The position numbers and the translations under genes are program-made. 64,000 bases of DNA, taken from the NCBI RefSeq assembly GCF_001427105.1, contig NZ_LMGI01000002.1, positions 1,323,411-1,387,410 of the forward strand, given 5' to 3'. Below the pieces are notes generated by a model. It searched no databases and had not been told where the DNA came from. It saw only the letters and a program-made list of their open reading frames with translations. The stretch comes from Sphingopyxis sp. Root154 (GTDB lineage: Bacteria; Pseudomonadota; Alphaproteobacteria; Sphingomonadales; Sphingomonadaceae). This document shows positions 26,427-35,555 of this stretch, piece after piece; position 1 is the stretch's first letter, and every line of letters begins with the position of its first letter.

Positions 26427-27592
26427 TCGCCTCCCTTCGTGGTGGCTTCGGGTGCCTTGATCCGCTTCTGCACTTCGTTGAGCGGCAGATAGGGGGTCAC
26501 CCCGCGCGCTTCGACAATCGTCTTGTCGACGTTCGACAACACATTCTCCATCGTTTCATAATAAAGGCGCTTGCGGGTCACTTCGGGTGCCAGCTCATAT
26601 TGCGCGTAGATCTGGTCGAACGCCGACGTGTCGCCGCGCGCGCGTTCGAGCACCTGCTGTTGATAGGCGCGCGCGAGGTTGATCGCCGATTCGCGTTCCT
26701 GTCGCGCTGCGGTGACTTCCTTGAACGCCTCGTCGACCTGGCTCGGCGGGTCGACCTGACGAATCGCGATGCCCTGGATCATCACGCCGGCGCGATACTG
26801 GTTGAGCAATTCCTGCATGCGCTGCTGAACCTGCGCCTCGATCTCGACGCGGCCGGGGCCGATCGCCTGGACGAGGTCGAAGTTCGCGACCGTCGCGCGC
26901 ATCGCGCTTTCGGCGACTTCGCGGATCGTGCCTTCGGGATCGGCTAGCTGGAAGAAGAACAGCTCGGGATCGCGCACCGACCAGCGGACCTCATAGGCAA
27001 GGTCGACGATGCTCTGGTCGCGCGTCAGCACGAAATTCTCGTCGGTCGCGTTCGGCGAGCCGACCGCCATCGTGCGGATCGCACGAACGTCCTCGAGCCG
27101 GATGCGCTCGATCGGCGCGGGCCAGGTCAGTTTCACGCCAGGCCCGACGGTGCGCGAATAGCTGCCGAGGCGCGTGATAACGCCTTCCTTTTCGGGCGGC
27201 ACGATGTGGAAGGAAGAGAAAAGCACCCACGCAACGACGAGTGCGAGAGCCACCCATTTCCAGATCTTCGCCGAATCGCCGAAATTGAACGGACTGCCGC
27301 CGCCTGCTCCGCCGCCGCCAAAGCCGCCGCGGCCCTTGCGCAGCAATTCGTCAAGCGCCGAAGGGCCGCGCGGCTTTTGCGCGCGCCGCTGGTCGGCGGG
27401 ATCGGGCGTGACCCACGGGTTGCGCGGGCCGGGTTTTTTGCCGTCGCCGCCACTACCCTTGCCGCCGTCGTCATCCCCCTTGCCGGGACCGCTGCCCCAC
27501 GGGCTGTTGGCCATCTGGCTGATCTGATGGAAAAATTGCCGCAATCCCCTCGGGCTGCGGCGATCCATGCTGCCGTCAATCTTGTCGTTCAT
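26423..27592 (-). CDS. hflK: FtsH protease activity modulator HflK
   Basis: A 389-residue partner of HflC. It begins with a glycine/proline-rich cytoplasmic region (about 25-110, including GGFGGGGAGGG). A membrane helix (about 115-135, WVALALVVAWVLFSSF) and an SPFH domain (about 135-330) follow. The start MNDKIDG at 27592 was chosen; MANSPWGSG at 27514 is an alternative, as neither has a strong ribosome-binding site. Overlap with hflC makes a two-gene operon, divergent from apbC across 91 bases. Confidence 0.93.
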   Translation of the reverse strand: MNDKIDGSMDRRSPRGLRQFFHQISQMANSPWGSGPGKGDDDGGKGSGGDGKKPGPRNPWVTPDPADQRRAQKPRGPSALDELLRKGRGGFGGGGAGGGSPFNFGDSAKIWKWVALALVVAWVLFSSFHIVPPEKEGVITRLGSYSRTVGPGVKLTWPAPIERIRLEDVRAIRTMAVGSPNATDENFVLTRDQSIVDLAYEVRWSVRDPELFFFQLADPEGTIREVAESAMRATVANFDLVQAIGPGRVEIEAQVQQRMQELLNQYRAGVMIQGIAIRQVDPPSQVDEAFKEVTAARQERESAINLARAYQQQVLERARGDTSAFDQIYAQYELAPEVTRKRLYYETMENVLSNVDKTIVEARGVTPYLPLNEVQKRIKAPEATTKGGE

Positions 27593-27683
27593 ATTGCTTT
27601 TATAGGGGCGGCGGGCGCGATTAACAGGGGGTGCGCGCGAAAATGGCTGGCAAACGGGCCAATCATGCCTATCTGCCGCGGAC

Positions 27684-28673
27684 ATGACCGAACAAAGCGC
27701 CGATATCGCCCGCCTGACCGCCGCCGCCGCCGATCTGAGCGAAGGGCGGTCGTCGGGCCTGCGCCTGCTCGACGATTCGGGCCTGCTTGCTGTCGTTCTC
27801 GACGTGTCGGGTCTCGCGGTCGAAGAGCGCAAACCGCTTGAAGACAAGCTGCGCGCCGGGCTGCTCGCAGAAACCGGCGTGCGCGAAGTGCGCATCGCGA
27901 TGACCGCCGAGAAAAAGGCGATGACGATCATCGCGGTCGGCAGCGGCAAGGGCGGGGTCGGCAAATCGACCCTCGCCGCCAACCTCGCGGTTGCACTGCT
28001 GCGGCTGGGCGTGAAGGTCGGGCTGGTCGACGCCGACATCTATGGCCCATCGCAGCCCCGCCTGATGGACAGCGAAAATGTAAAGCCCGAATCGCGCGGT
28101 TCGAAACTCGTTCCCGTTCCCAACGCTTACGGCGTGCCGATGCTGTCGACCGGCCAGATCGCGGCGCCCGGACAGGCGATCGCCTGGCGCGGTCCGATGG
28201 CGGGCAAGGCGCTCGAACAGCTCGTCGATGCGAGCTGGGGCGACATCGACACGCTCGTCGTCGACCTGCCGCCGGGCACCGGCGACGTCCAGTTGACGAT
28301 GATCCAGCGGCACAAGCCCGCGGGCGCGGTGATCGTATCGACCCCGCAGGATCTCGCGCTGATGGACGCGACGCGCGCGGTCAGCCTGTTCGAACAGGCC
28401 GATGTGCCGATCATTGGCCTCGTCGAAAATATGGCGGGCTATGCCTGCCCGCATTGCGGCGAGGTCAGCGACCCGTTCGGCTGCGGCGGCGCCGAAGCGG
28501 CGGCAAAGACGATGGGGCTCGATTTCCTAGGCCGCGTGCCGCTGTCGATGGGCATCCGCCTCGCCAGCGACGGCGGCGTGCCGCCCGCGGCCGGAACCGA
28601 CCCGGCGGGCGAACCGTTCCATGCGATAGCGGCGAAGGTCGCCGAATGGCTGAACACACGAAAGGGGCGATGA
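27684..28673 (+). CDS. apbC: Mrp/ApbC-type Fe-S cluster carrier ATPase
   Basis: A 329-residue P-loop ATPase that delivers iron-sulfur clusters to target proteins. A short MIP18-like (DUF59) domain occupies about 1-75. The deviant Walker A SGKGGVGKST is at 87-96, DLPPGTGD at 194-201, and the cluster-binding CPHC at Cys255/Cys258. The following CoA-binding protein gene begins at the stop codon, so the two are coupled. Confidence 0.95.
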   Translation: MTEQSADIARLTAAAADLSEGRSSGLRLLDDSGLLAVVLDVSGLAVEERKPLEDKLRAGLLAETGVREVRIAMTAEKKAMTIIAVGSGKGGVGKSTLAANLAVALLRLGVKVGLVDADIYGPSQPRLMDSENVKPESRGSKLVPVPNAYGVPMLSTGQIAAPGQAIAWRGPMAGKALEQLVDASWGDIDTLVVDLPPGTGDVQLTMIQRHKPAGAVIVSTPQDLALMDATRAVSLFEQADVPIIGLVENMAGYACPHCGEVSDPFGCGGAEAAAKTMGLDFLGRVPLSMGIRLASDGGVPPAAGTDPAGEPFHAIAAKVAEWLNTRKGR

Positions 28674-29095
28674 TGGCGATCAACGACGAAGGCGAAATTC
28701 GCGAACTGCTCGGGCAAAAGCGCCGCATCGCCGTCGTTGGCGCGTCGCCCAACCCGGCGCGCCCTTCGAACGGTGTCCTCGCCTTCCTTGTCCGCCAGGG
28801 CCATGACGTGATCGCGGTCAATCCCGGCCACGCCGGCAAGACGATCCACGGCGCGCCCGTCGTCGCGACACTCGCTGACGTCGAGCCCGCCGCCGAAATC
28901 GTCGACATCTTTCGCAACAGCGCGGACGCCGGCGCCGCGGTCGACGAGGCGATCGTCCATGGCGCGAAGGCGGTGTGGCTGCAGATCGGCGTGATCGACG
29001 AAGCCGCGGCGAAGCGCGCCGAGGCCGCGGGACTGACCGTGGTCATGGACCGCTGCCCCAAGGTCGAGATCCCGCGGCTCGGCCTGCTGAAGTGA
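28673..29095 (+). CDS. CoA-binding domain protein (YccU-like)
   Basis: A 140-residue Rossmann-fold protein of the CoA-binding family. The nucleotide loop VVGASPNPARPSNGV is at about residues 18-32, with the family patterns VNPGHAG and VDIFRN further on. Ligand and role are not established for these short stand-alone members. Two ATG codons are possible (28670 and 28673); the second has the better spacing (five bases) from GGGG. It overlaps both apbC upstream and the lipoprotein gene downstream, suggesting one transcript. Confidence 0.88.
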   Translation: MAINDEGEIRELLGQKRRIAVVGASPNPARPSNGVLAFLVRQGHDVIAVNPGHAGKTIHGAPVVATLADVEPAAEIVDIFRNSADAGAAVDEAIVHGAKAVWLQIGVIDEAAAKRAEAAGLTVVMDRCPKVEIPRLGLLK

Positions 29096-29688
29096 AGGCC
29101 GCGCTGCCGCTGCTCATGGCAGCCACGCTCGCGGGATGCGCGACCACGACGACGCGCGCGAACCCGCAGGATGCGTTCTTCGATGCCCTTTCGGCGCGCT
29201 GCGGCAAAGCCTATGCCGGCCGCCTCGCGAGCGATCAGGAGGCCGACGCCGACATGCGCGGCAAGGCGATGGTGATGCACATCCGCCATTGCACCGCCGA
29301 CCGGATCGAGATTCCCTTTCATATCGACGGACTGGCCGAAGGCGGAGAATGGGACCGCTCGCGGACTTGGATCATCAGCCGGACGGGCGCGGGCCTCCGC
29401 CTCAAGCACGACCACCGCCACGCCGACGGCAAGCCCGACGACGTCACGCTCTATGGCGGCGACACCGCCGATGCCGGAACGGCAACGCGCCAGACCTTCC
29501 CCGTCGATGCCGAATCGATCGCGATGTTCACCGCGACCGGCCGCAGCGTTTCGAATACCAACATCTGGTCGGTCGAAACGACCGACGCGGGGTTCACTTA
29601 TGGCCTCGACCGGCAGGGACGCCATTTCCGCGTCGCGTTCGATTATGCGAAGCCGGTGACCCCGCCGCCCGCGCCCTGGGGTTGGTAG
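29092..29688 (+). CDS. Putative lipoprotein of unknown function
   Basis: A 198-residue protein starting with GTG, overlapping the previous stop (GTGA). The N-terminus has a lipobox (ATLAGC, Cys at about 16), predicting export and lipidation. The mature part is beta-rich and contains conserved-looking histidine/aspartate stretches (LKHDHRHADGKPDD, about 105-118), but no family was recognised. It may belong to the apbC-coA-binding transcript. Ends PPPAPWGW. Confidence 0.75.
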   Translation: MKAALPLLMAATLAGCATTTTRANPQDAFFDALSARCGKAYAGRLASDQEADADMRGKAMVMHIRHCTADRIEIPFHIDGLAEGGEWDRSRTWIISRTGAGLRLKHDHRHADGKPDDVTLYGGDTADAGTATRQTFPVDAESIAMFTATGRSVSNTNIWSVETTDAGFTYGLDRQGRHFRVAFDYAKPVTPPPAPWGW

Positions 29689-29739
29689 GGAACCGATTCA
29701 CCCGCCATGCGCTAGGTCGCATCGAACGGGAGAAAATAT

Positions 29740-30450
29740 ATGCGCACCCAGACCCTTATGCTGATCCCTTTGCTCGCGCTCGGCGCGTGCAGCGAAAAGG
29801 CGCCCGACCCACGCGGCGTCGGGCACGACGAAACCCTGCTCTCGGTCTCGGCGACCGGTCGATCCGAGACGCGGCCCGACGAGGCGCGCTTCACCGCCGG
29901 GGTGAGCACGATCGCCGCGTCGGCCGAAGCCGCCACACAGCGCAACAATGAAACGATGACCAAGGTGACCGAGGCACTCAAAGCCTTCGGCGTCGCGGGC
30001 AAGGATTTGCAGACGCGCCAGCTGACGGTGAACCGGATCGACTGGGGCGCGAACAAGGGCAAATATGAAGCCGTCAATCAGGTCGAGGTGCGGATGCGCG
30101 CGGTCGACAAGGCGGGCGAGGCGGTCGCCGCGACGACAGAGGCCGGTGCCAACGTCCTGTCGGGGCCGACGCTGCGCGTCGCCGATCAGGAAGCGGCGAC
30201 CAAATCGGCCTATGCCGCCGCCTATCGCGCCGCGCGCGCCCGCGCCGATGCCTATGCCGGCGCCGCGGGGCTCAAGATCGACCGCGTGCTGACGATCCGC
30301 GATGGCGGCGACAGCGCGCCGCCGATGCCTTATGCTGCGGACGCCGCCAATTACGAGGTCGCGGCGCAATCGGCCGCTCCGCCCTTCAATCCTGGGGTAA
30401 GCGAATCGCAGGTTTCGGTACGCGTCGATTTCGCGCTGTCGGAGAAGTAG
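29740..30450 (+). CDS. SIMPL (DUF541) domain lipoprotein
   Basis: A 236-residue protein with a lipobox (LLALGAC, Cys17). The mature part is a SIMPL/DUF541 domain: it begins LSVSATGRSETRPDEARF, a hallmark of the family, and continues with the central helix AYRAARARADAYAGAAGL (about 167-184). SIMPL proteins such as E. coli YggE are oligomeric envelope proteins linked to oxidative stress, with no defined reaction. GGGAG lies seven bases before the ATG. A small hairpin (GTCGCC-GG-GGCGAC) at 30457-30470 follows the stop. Confidence 0.9.
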   Translation: MRTQTLMLIPLLALGACSEKAPDPRGVGHDETLLSVSATGRSETRPDEARFTAGVSTIAASAEAATQRNNETMTKVTEALKAFGVAGKDLQTRQLTVNRIDWGANKGKYEAVNQVEVRMRAVDKAGEAVAATTEAGANVLSGPTLRVADQEAATKSAYAAAYRAARARADAYAGAAGLKIDRVLTIRDGGDSAPPMPYAADAANYEVAAQSAAPPFNPGVSESQVSVRVDFALSEK

Positions 30451-30523
30451 GGGCCCGTCGCCGGGGCGACTATAATCCCAAAAGCCTTTGCCTCGCCGAC
30501 TCGCGCCGCTATCAGCAACGGGC

Positions 30524-32812
30524 ATGGCCGGCATTCGCGACACAGTGGAGAAAAACAAATCGCGCTTGCCGCACGTCAGCCGCCGTTCGCTGCTCGTCGG
30601 CGCGACAGCGGCGGGCGGACTGGCCATCGCATGGAGCCTCTGGCCGCGCGATTACCAGCCCAATCTCACCGCCGCCGCCGACGAACATATCTTCAACGCC
30701 TTCCTCAAGATCGGCGACGACGGCCACATCAGCGCGATCGTCCCGCAATGCGAGATGGGACAGGGCGTCGCCACCTTGCTGCCGCAGATCATGGCCGACG
30801 AACTCGGCGCCGACTGGCGCACGATCGCGGTCGAAACCGCGCCGATTAACCCGCTCTACACGAATACGCTGCTGGTCGACGAGGATAGCGCGGTCTTTAC
30901 CCCGCGTGCGGGCGTTCCCGATTTCGTGTCCGACGTGCGCAGCTGGGCGCGCCGCGAATGGGCGGTGCGTCATGCCGTGATGCTGACCGCGAACAGCTCG
31001 TCGGTGCGCATGTTCGAGGCGCCCTGCCGCGCCGCTGCGGCGCAGGCGCGCGCGCTGCTGATGATGGCGGCGGCAAAGCGCTGGGACGCCGACTGGGAAG
31101 AATGCGACACGCAGGACGGCTTCGTCACCCATGGCAAGAAAAGACTGCGCTTTGGCGATGTCGCGGCGGCTGCGGCGCTGCTCGAACCGCCCGCCGAGCC
31201 CGTCTATCGCGCGAGCAGTTCGGACCCGCTTTACGGCAAGGAGCTGACGCGGCTCGATCTGCCCGCCAAGATCGACGGGTCGGCCAATTATGCCGGCGAC
31301 ATCCGCCTGCCCGACATGGTGTTCGCGGCGATCCGCCAAGGGCCGCTCGGCGCGACGCGGCTGAAGAGCATCGACCGTAAAAAGGGGCTCGCATCACCCG
31401 GCCTGCTGCATGTCGTGACGCACGAACGTTGGGTCGCGGCGGTCGCGCGCAATTGGTGGGCGGCGAACCGCGCGCTCGACCGCTTCGCGCCCACCTTCGA
31501 AACCGAGGGCACGCCGATATCGACCGACCGGATCGACAAGGCGCTGAAAACCGCGCTGAAAGGCGACGGCTATCGCATCGCAAGCGAAGGCGACGTCGCC
31601 GAGGCGATGGAAGGACGACAGAAAGTCGCGGCAGAATTTGCCGTCGCCCCCGCGCTCCACGCCGCCATCGAGACACGCACCGCGACCGCCGCGCCCAACG
31701 GCGGCGGCCTGCGCGTCTGGGTCGCGACGCAGGCGCCCGCGCAGTGCCGCGACGCGATCGTGCACGCGACCGGGCTGGCGCCCGCCAATGTCACGCTGTT
31801 CCCGATGATGGCGGGGGGATCGTTCGACGCCTGCCTCGACCACAGCGTCGCGGTGCAGGCGGCGATTATTGCGCTCGAGGTCAAACGCCCGGTTCAGCTC
31901 GCCTGGTCGCGCGCCGAAGAGATCATGCGCCTGCCGCCGCGGGCACCCGCGCGCGCCAGGCTGACCGCGACGCTAAACGCCGCCGGCGGGATCGATGCAC
32001 TCGTCACGCGCATCGCCGTGCCGCCGACGAACCATGAGGTGCGCGAGCGTCTGTTCGCGAGCACACCCGCCGACATCGCGCAGCGCGCCGCAGTGGGCAG
32101 CGCCGATGCTGCCGCCGTCGAGGGCGCGGCGAGCGGCTATGCGATCCCGCACTTCGCGGTCGACCATTGCCCCGCCGACATCGGCCTGCCGACGGGGCGC
32201 TGGCGCGGCAACGCCGACAGCTACACCGCCTTTTTCACCGAATGCTTCGTCGATGAAATGGCGGCGCGCGCCGGAACCGACGCGCTGTCCTATCGCATGG
32301 CAATGCTCGGCAATACGCCGCTGCTCGCGCGCTGCCTGCTGACCGCGACCAGCCTGGGCGGCTGGGAGGGCGGATTGTCGGGGACGACGCAAGGGCTCGC
32401 CTGTCACTCGATGCGCGGCAGCCATATCGCGCTGATGGCGACCGCGCGGCAAAGCGAACGCGGGCTGCAGGTCGAGCAATTGGTCGCGGTGGTCGACGCC
32501 GGGCGCCTCGTCAATCCGGCGATCGCGCGGCAGCAGATCGAGGGCGGGCTGATCTTCGGCCTCGCCGCCGCCGCCGGCGCGACGACCGACTATGAAGGGG
32601 GCCTCGCGACCGCGCGCAAGCTCGGCCAGCTCGGCCTGCCCGACCTGTCGCAGACCCCGCAGATCCTGATCGAATTCGTCGAGAGCGACCGCGAGCCCGG
32701 CGGGCTCGGCGAAATCGGCGTTCCCGTCGTCGCGCCCGCGATCGCCAATGCGATGTTCGCGGCGACGGGCCGCCGCATCCGCCGCATCCCGCTCTCGGCG
32801 CATCCGCTGTGA
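30524..32812 (+). CDS. Xanthine dehydrogenase-family molybdopterin-binding subunit (IorB-like)
   Basis: A 762-residue large subunit of the aldehyde oxidase/isoquinoline oxidoreductase type. A twin-arginine signal (SRRSLLVGATAAGG, about 20-33) predicts export folded with its molybdenum cofactor. Family features include CEMGQGVATLLPQIMADEL (about 76-94), ECFVDEMAARAGTDAL and the C-terminal GGLGEIGVPVVAPAIANA, whose Glu is the expected catalytic residue. The glycine-rich GGGFGR-type segment is degenerate (MAGGSFDACLD). No [2Fe-2S] small subunit or cofactor chaperone is adjacent, so it is an orphan. The substrate is unknown. The next gene, hemH, overlaps by 4 bases. Confidence 0.9.
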   Translation: MAGIRDTVEKNKSRLPHVSRRSLLVGATAAGGLAIAWSLWPRDYQPNLTAAADEHIFNAFLKIGDDGHISAIVPQCEMGQGVATLLPQIMADELGADWRTIAVETAPINPLYTNTLLVDEDSAVFTPRAGVPDFVSDVRSWARREWAVRHAVMLTANSSSVRMFEAPCRAAAAQARALLMMAAAKRWDADWEECDTQDGFVTHGKKRLRFGDVAAAAALLEPPAEPVYRASSSDPLYGKELTRLDLPAKIDGSANYAGDIRLPDMVFAAIRQGPLGATRLKSIDRKKGLASPGLLHVVTHERWVAAVARNWWAANRALDRFAPTFETEGTPISTDRIDKALKTALKGDGYRIASEGDVAEAMEGRQKVAAEFAVAPALHAAIETRTATAAPNGGGLRVWVATQAPAQCRDAIVHATGLAPANVTLFPMMAGGSFDACLDHSVAVQAAIIALEVKRPVQLAWSRAEEIMRLPPRAPARARLTATLNAAGGIDALVTRIAVPPTNHEVRERLFASTPADIAQRAAVGSADAAAVEGAASGYAIPHFAVDHCPADIGLPTGRWRGNADSYTAFFTECFVDEMAARAGTDALSYRMAMLGNTPLLARCLLTATSLGGWEGGLSGTTQGLACHSMRGSHIALMATARQSERGLQVEQLVAVVDAGRLVNPAIARQQIEGGLIFGLAAAAGATTDYEGGLATARKLGQLGLPDLSQTPQILIEFVESDREPGGLGEIGVPVVAPAIANAMFAATGRRIRRIPLSAHPL

Positions 32813-33804
32813 GCCAGCCGCCCGATCATACACACGTGCCGCTACCGCGAATCGGCGTGCTGCTGGTCAACCTCGGCACCCCCGACGCGCCCGACGCGCC
32901 GTCGGTGCGACGCTATCTCGCCGAATTCCTGTCCGACCGCCGTGTCGTCGAAATTCCGCAGATTCTGTGGCAACCGATCCTGCGCGGGATCATCCTGACC
33001 ACACGGCCGAAAAAGTCGGCACATGCCTATGCTCAAGTGTGGACCGACGAAGGCTCGCCGCTCGCCGCGATCACGCGAAGGCAGAGCGAAGCGCTGCAAG
33101 CCGCGTTCGGGGAAACGGTGCGCGTCGCTTATGCGATGCGCTACGGCAAACCGGCGATCGGGCCCGCAATCGACGCGCTCAAGGCGGCGGGGTGCGAGCG
33201 CATCCTCGTTGCGCCGCTCTATCCGCAATATTGCGCTGCGACGACGGCCACCGTGGTCGATGCGGTCGGCAAGCATCTGCAAGCGCTACGCTGGCAGCCG
33301 ACGCTGCGTTTCCTGCCGCCCTATCATGACGACGCGGCCTACCTGGGCGCGCTGAAAGCATCGGTGGACACCGCGCTGGCCGCGCTCGACTTCACGCCCG
33401 ATGTCTTGCTCGCGAGCTTTCACGGCATGCCCCAACGCACGTTGCACCTCGGCGACCCCTATCATTGTCAGTGCAGGAAAAGCGCGCGGTTGCTCGCCGA
33501 CGCGCTCGGCAGGCCCGTCGAGGTCGCCTTCCAGTCGCGATTCGGGCGCGCCAAATGGCTCGAACCCGCGACCGACACGCGCCTCGAACAGCTCGGCCGT
33601 GAAGGCCGCAGCGTCGCGATCTTCGCACCTGGCTTTGCGGCCGATTGCCTCGAAACGCTCGAAGAACTGGCGATTCGCGGCAAGCAGCAATATGAGGACG
33701 CAGGCGGGCGGCGTTTCGCCTATCTCCCCTGCCTCAACGCCGATACGCCCGGCATCGCGATGCTGGAGACGCTGGCGCGCCGCGAACTCGCGGGATGGCT
33801 CTGA
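32809..33804 (+). CDS. hemH: Ferrochelatase
   Basis: A 331-residue enzyme inserting Fe2+ into protoporphyrin IX, the last step of haem synthesis. His205 in LLASFHGMP is the metal/proton-abstracting residue, and the acidic patch CLETLEE (about 280-286) is the second active-site element. DPYHCQC (217-222) may bind the [2Fe-2S] cluster seen in some ferrochelatases, but this is not certain. The GTG start overlaps the preceding stop (GTGA), so it is translationally coupled to the molybdenum hydroxylase gene. Confidence 0.96.
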   Translation: MSQPPDHTHVPLPRIGVLLVNLGTPDAPDAPSVRRYLAEFLSDRRVVEIPQILWQPILRGIILTTRPKKSAHAYAQVWTDEGSPLAAITRRQSEALQAAFGETVRVAYAMRYGKPAIGPAIDALKAAGCERILVAPLYPQYCAATTATVVDAVGKHLQALRWQPTLRFLPPYHDDAAYLGALKASVDTALAALDFTPDVLLASFHGMPQRTLHLGDPYHCQCRKSARLLADALGRPVEVAFQSRFGRAKWLEPATDTRLEQLGREGRSVAIFAPGFAADCLETLEELAIRGKQQYEDAGGRRFAYLPCLNADTPGIAMLETLARRELAGWL

Positions 33805-33899
33805 ATCGCGGCTGCTTACCAACTGTTTAGGTCCATGCACTAAATTGGTCCGAGGTGGCGCCGAAAAGGCCCGGCCCCTCACGATTTTGGAGATACGTC

Positions 33900-35450
33900 A
33901 TGAACCAGCTCGAATCGCTAGGGTTGGCGCTAGCCGTGGCCACGCTGGCCTTTCTGGCGATCATCGGTTTTGCCCTGTGGAGGCTTCGCCGTCCGCGCAC
34001 CGCTTCCGCCGCGCCGCGCGAATCGCGCGCGCCGGGCGAAAGCCGCCTGCCGAAGCTATCGCGCCGAGCGAAGCCGGAGCTGGAAGAGGTCGAAATCTCC
34101 CCCTCGCGGCTCGCGCGGATCAGCCGCAAGGCGCCGCTCGAAATACCGGCCGAGGTCGAATATGAAACCGTGCCCGAGCCCGCCGCCGTCGCAGACCCCG
34201 TCGAGGTCGCACTCGAACCGACGATTTCCGAGGTCGAGGTCGAGGACGAAGTGCACCGGGTCGAGACGGCAGACGCCGAGGAGGTGACGCTACGCCTCGT
34301 CCCCCAGATCCCGCCACGCGACGCGATCTCGACGAACAGCTGGCTCGGTGGCCGTCCGCACCTCCCCGCAGGCATGGAATGGCCAAGGATCGACGATCAG
34401 CCGGCGGATTTTCTGGCGCAGATCAGCTGCGCCGACCTGCCGCGGGATCTGTGGGGCGGGCTGGGGCCGCGCGGCGGCGCGCTCGCATTCTTCATCCACC
34501 GCCGCAAGCATGCGCTGCGCGTCCTGCATCTGCGCGATAACGGCATGGCGGTTACGCCGCCCTTCACGCTCAACGATCCCGAGGGCTGGTTCGGCCCGCA
34601 TGGCGGCCTCGCTTCAGGCGATCTCGGCTCCTTCGCCGTGCGCGCCTTTCCCGAATGGCCCATCGACCTGGTCACTATCCGCCCCGGCGATGCCGATCCG
34701 CGCAGCGAGGGCGATCCGGACGAGCCCGGCGCCGCGCTCCATGATCGCGGCTACGACATCGCCGACCCCGCCTTCCATCCCTTCGACTGGGGCAGCATGA
34801 CCGCGATGATCGCCCTGCTCGAGCAGCGGCTCGACCGGCTGATGACCGAAGCGCCTGAGGCCGAGGCCGATGAACCCGGCGAAATGGAACAATGCGCCGC
34901 GCTCAACCGCGATGCCCGCGCACGCGCCGAAGAAATTATCGCGATTGTCCGCGACGGCGCCGGGCGCGCCGATTTCTCGGCCAGCGACGCAACCGCGGTG
35001 ATGGCTGCGCTGCACGCGATCCGCTGGGCGAAGGTGATCCGCTCGGTTGACCCCGAAACGGGCGCCCCACAGGTCGAGACGATCACCCTGCCGCTGACGA
35101 CACATCGCGCCGACGCGAATCTGTGGGTTCATGATTATCAGACGATCTTGTTCGATCGCGCGAAGCATGCCTGGTGCGCCAATCCGGACAATCTTTCGGC
35201 GCCGGCGCGCGCCTTTTTCGAGCCCTGGTGGCGCACGCTGGCCGAACGCGAGATGGCCGCGATGGGACATGAGCCCTTTCGTCACGTCCCCGATTATGAC
35301 GAAGAGCGCGATGCGGTGCTGCTCGAATTGCCGACCAGCGGATTGATGAGCCGGCGCTTCGGCGACCGCGACAATCTGGTGGTGACGATCGACAGGGCGG
35401 ACCTCGCGATCGGCGATTTTTCAAAACTGCGGGTACAGGTGAGCAGCTAA
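33900..35450 (+). CDS. DUF1963 domain membrane-anchored protein
   Basis: A 516-residue protein with one N-terminal transmembrane helix (about 6-28), a basic then acidic disordered linker (about 30-135), and a DUF1963/YwqG-like domain in two parts (about 140-290 and 390-515). Family markers are NSWLGGRPHLPAGMEWP and DFLAQISCADLP. YwqG-type proteins have no assigned function. GGAG lies seven bases before the ATG at 33900. The gene appears monocistronic. Confidence 0.82.
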   Translation: MNQLESLGLALAVATLAFLAIIGFALWRLRRPRTASAAPRESRAPGESRLPKLSRRAKPELEEVEISPSRLARISRKAPLEIPAEVEYETVPEPAAVADPVEVALEPTISEVEVEDEVHRVETADAEEVTLRLVPQIPPRDAISTNSWLGGRPHLPAGMEWPRIDDQPADFLAQISCADLPRDLWGGLGPRGGALAFFIHRRKHALRVLHLRDNGMAVTPPFTLNDPEGWFGPHGGLASGDLGSFAVRAFPEWPIDLVTIRPGDADPRSEGDPDEPGAALHDRGYDIADPAFHPFDWGSMTAMIALLEQRLDRLMTEAPEAEADEPGEMEQCAALNRDARARAEEIIAIVRDGAGRADFSASDATAVMAALHAIRWAKVIRSVDPETGAPQVETITLPLTTHRADANLWVHDYQTILFDRAKHAWCANPDNLSAPARAFFEPWWRTLAEREMAAMGHEPFRHVPDYDEERDAVLLELPTSGLMSRRFGDRDNLVVTIDRADLAIGDFSKLRVQVSS

Positions 35451-35555
35451 CTCCCTCTACCCCTGAATAGCTTTGCGATTGACGTTCCGGTAAACTTGCA
35501 GCCGCCGCTTGCGCAGCCTAGTCATGGTCCATAACTCTGTGGGAGAGCTGGATTT

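Noticed and set aside
30471-30476. A perfect TATAAT before the molybdenum hydroxylase gene
   Set aside because: No acceptable -35 box lies 16-18 bases upstream; the position is occupied by the previous gene's end and a small hairpin, so it was not called as a promoter.
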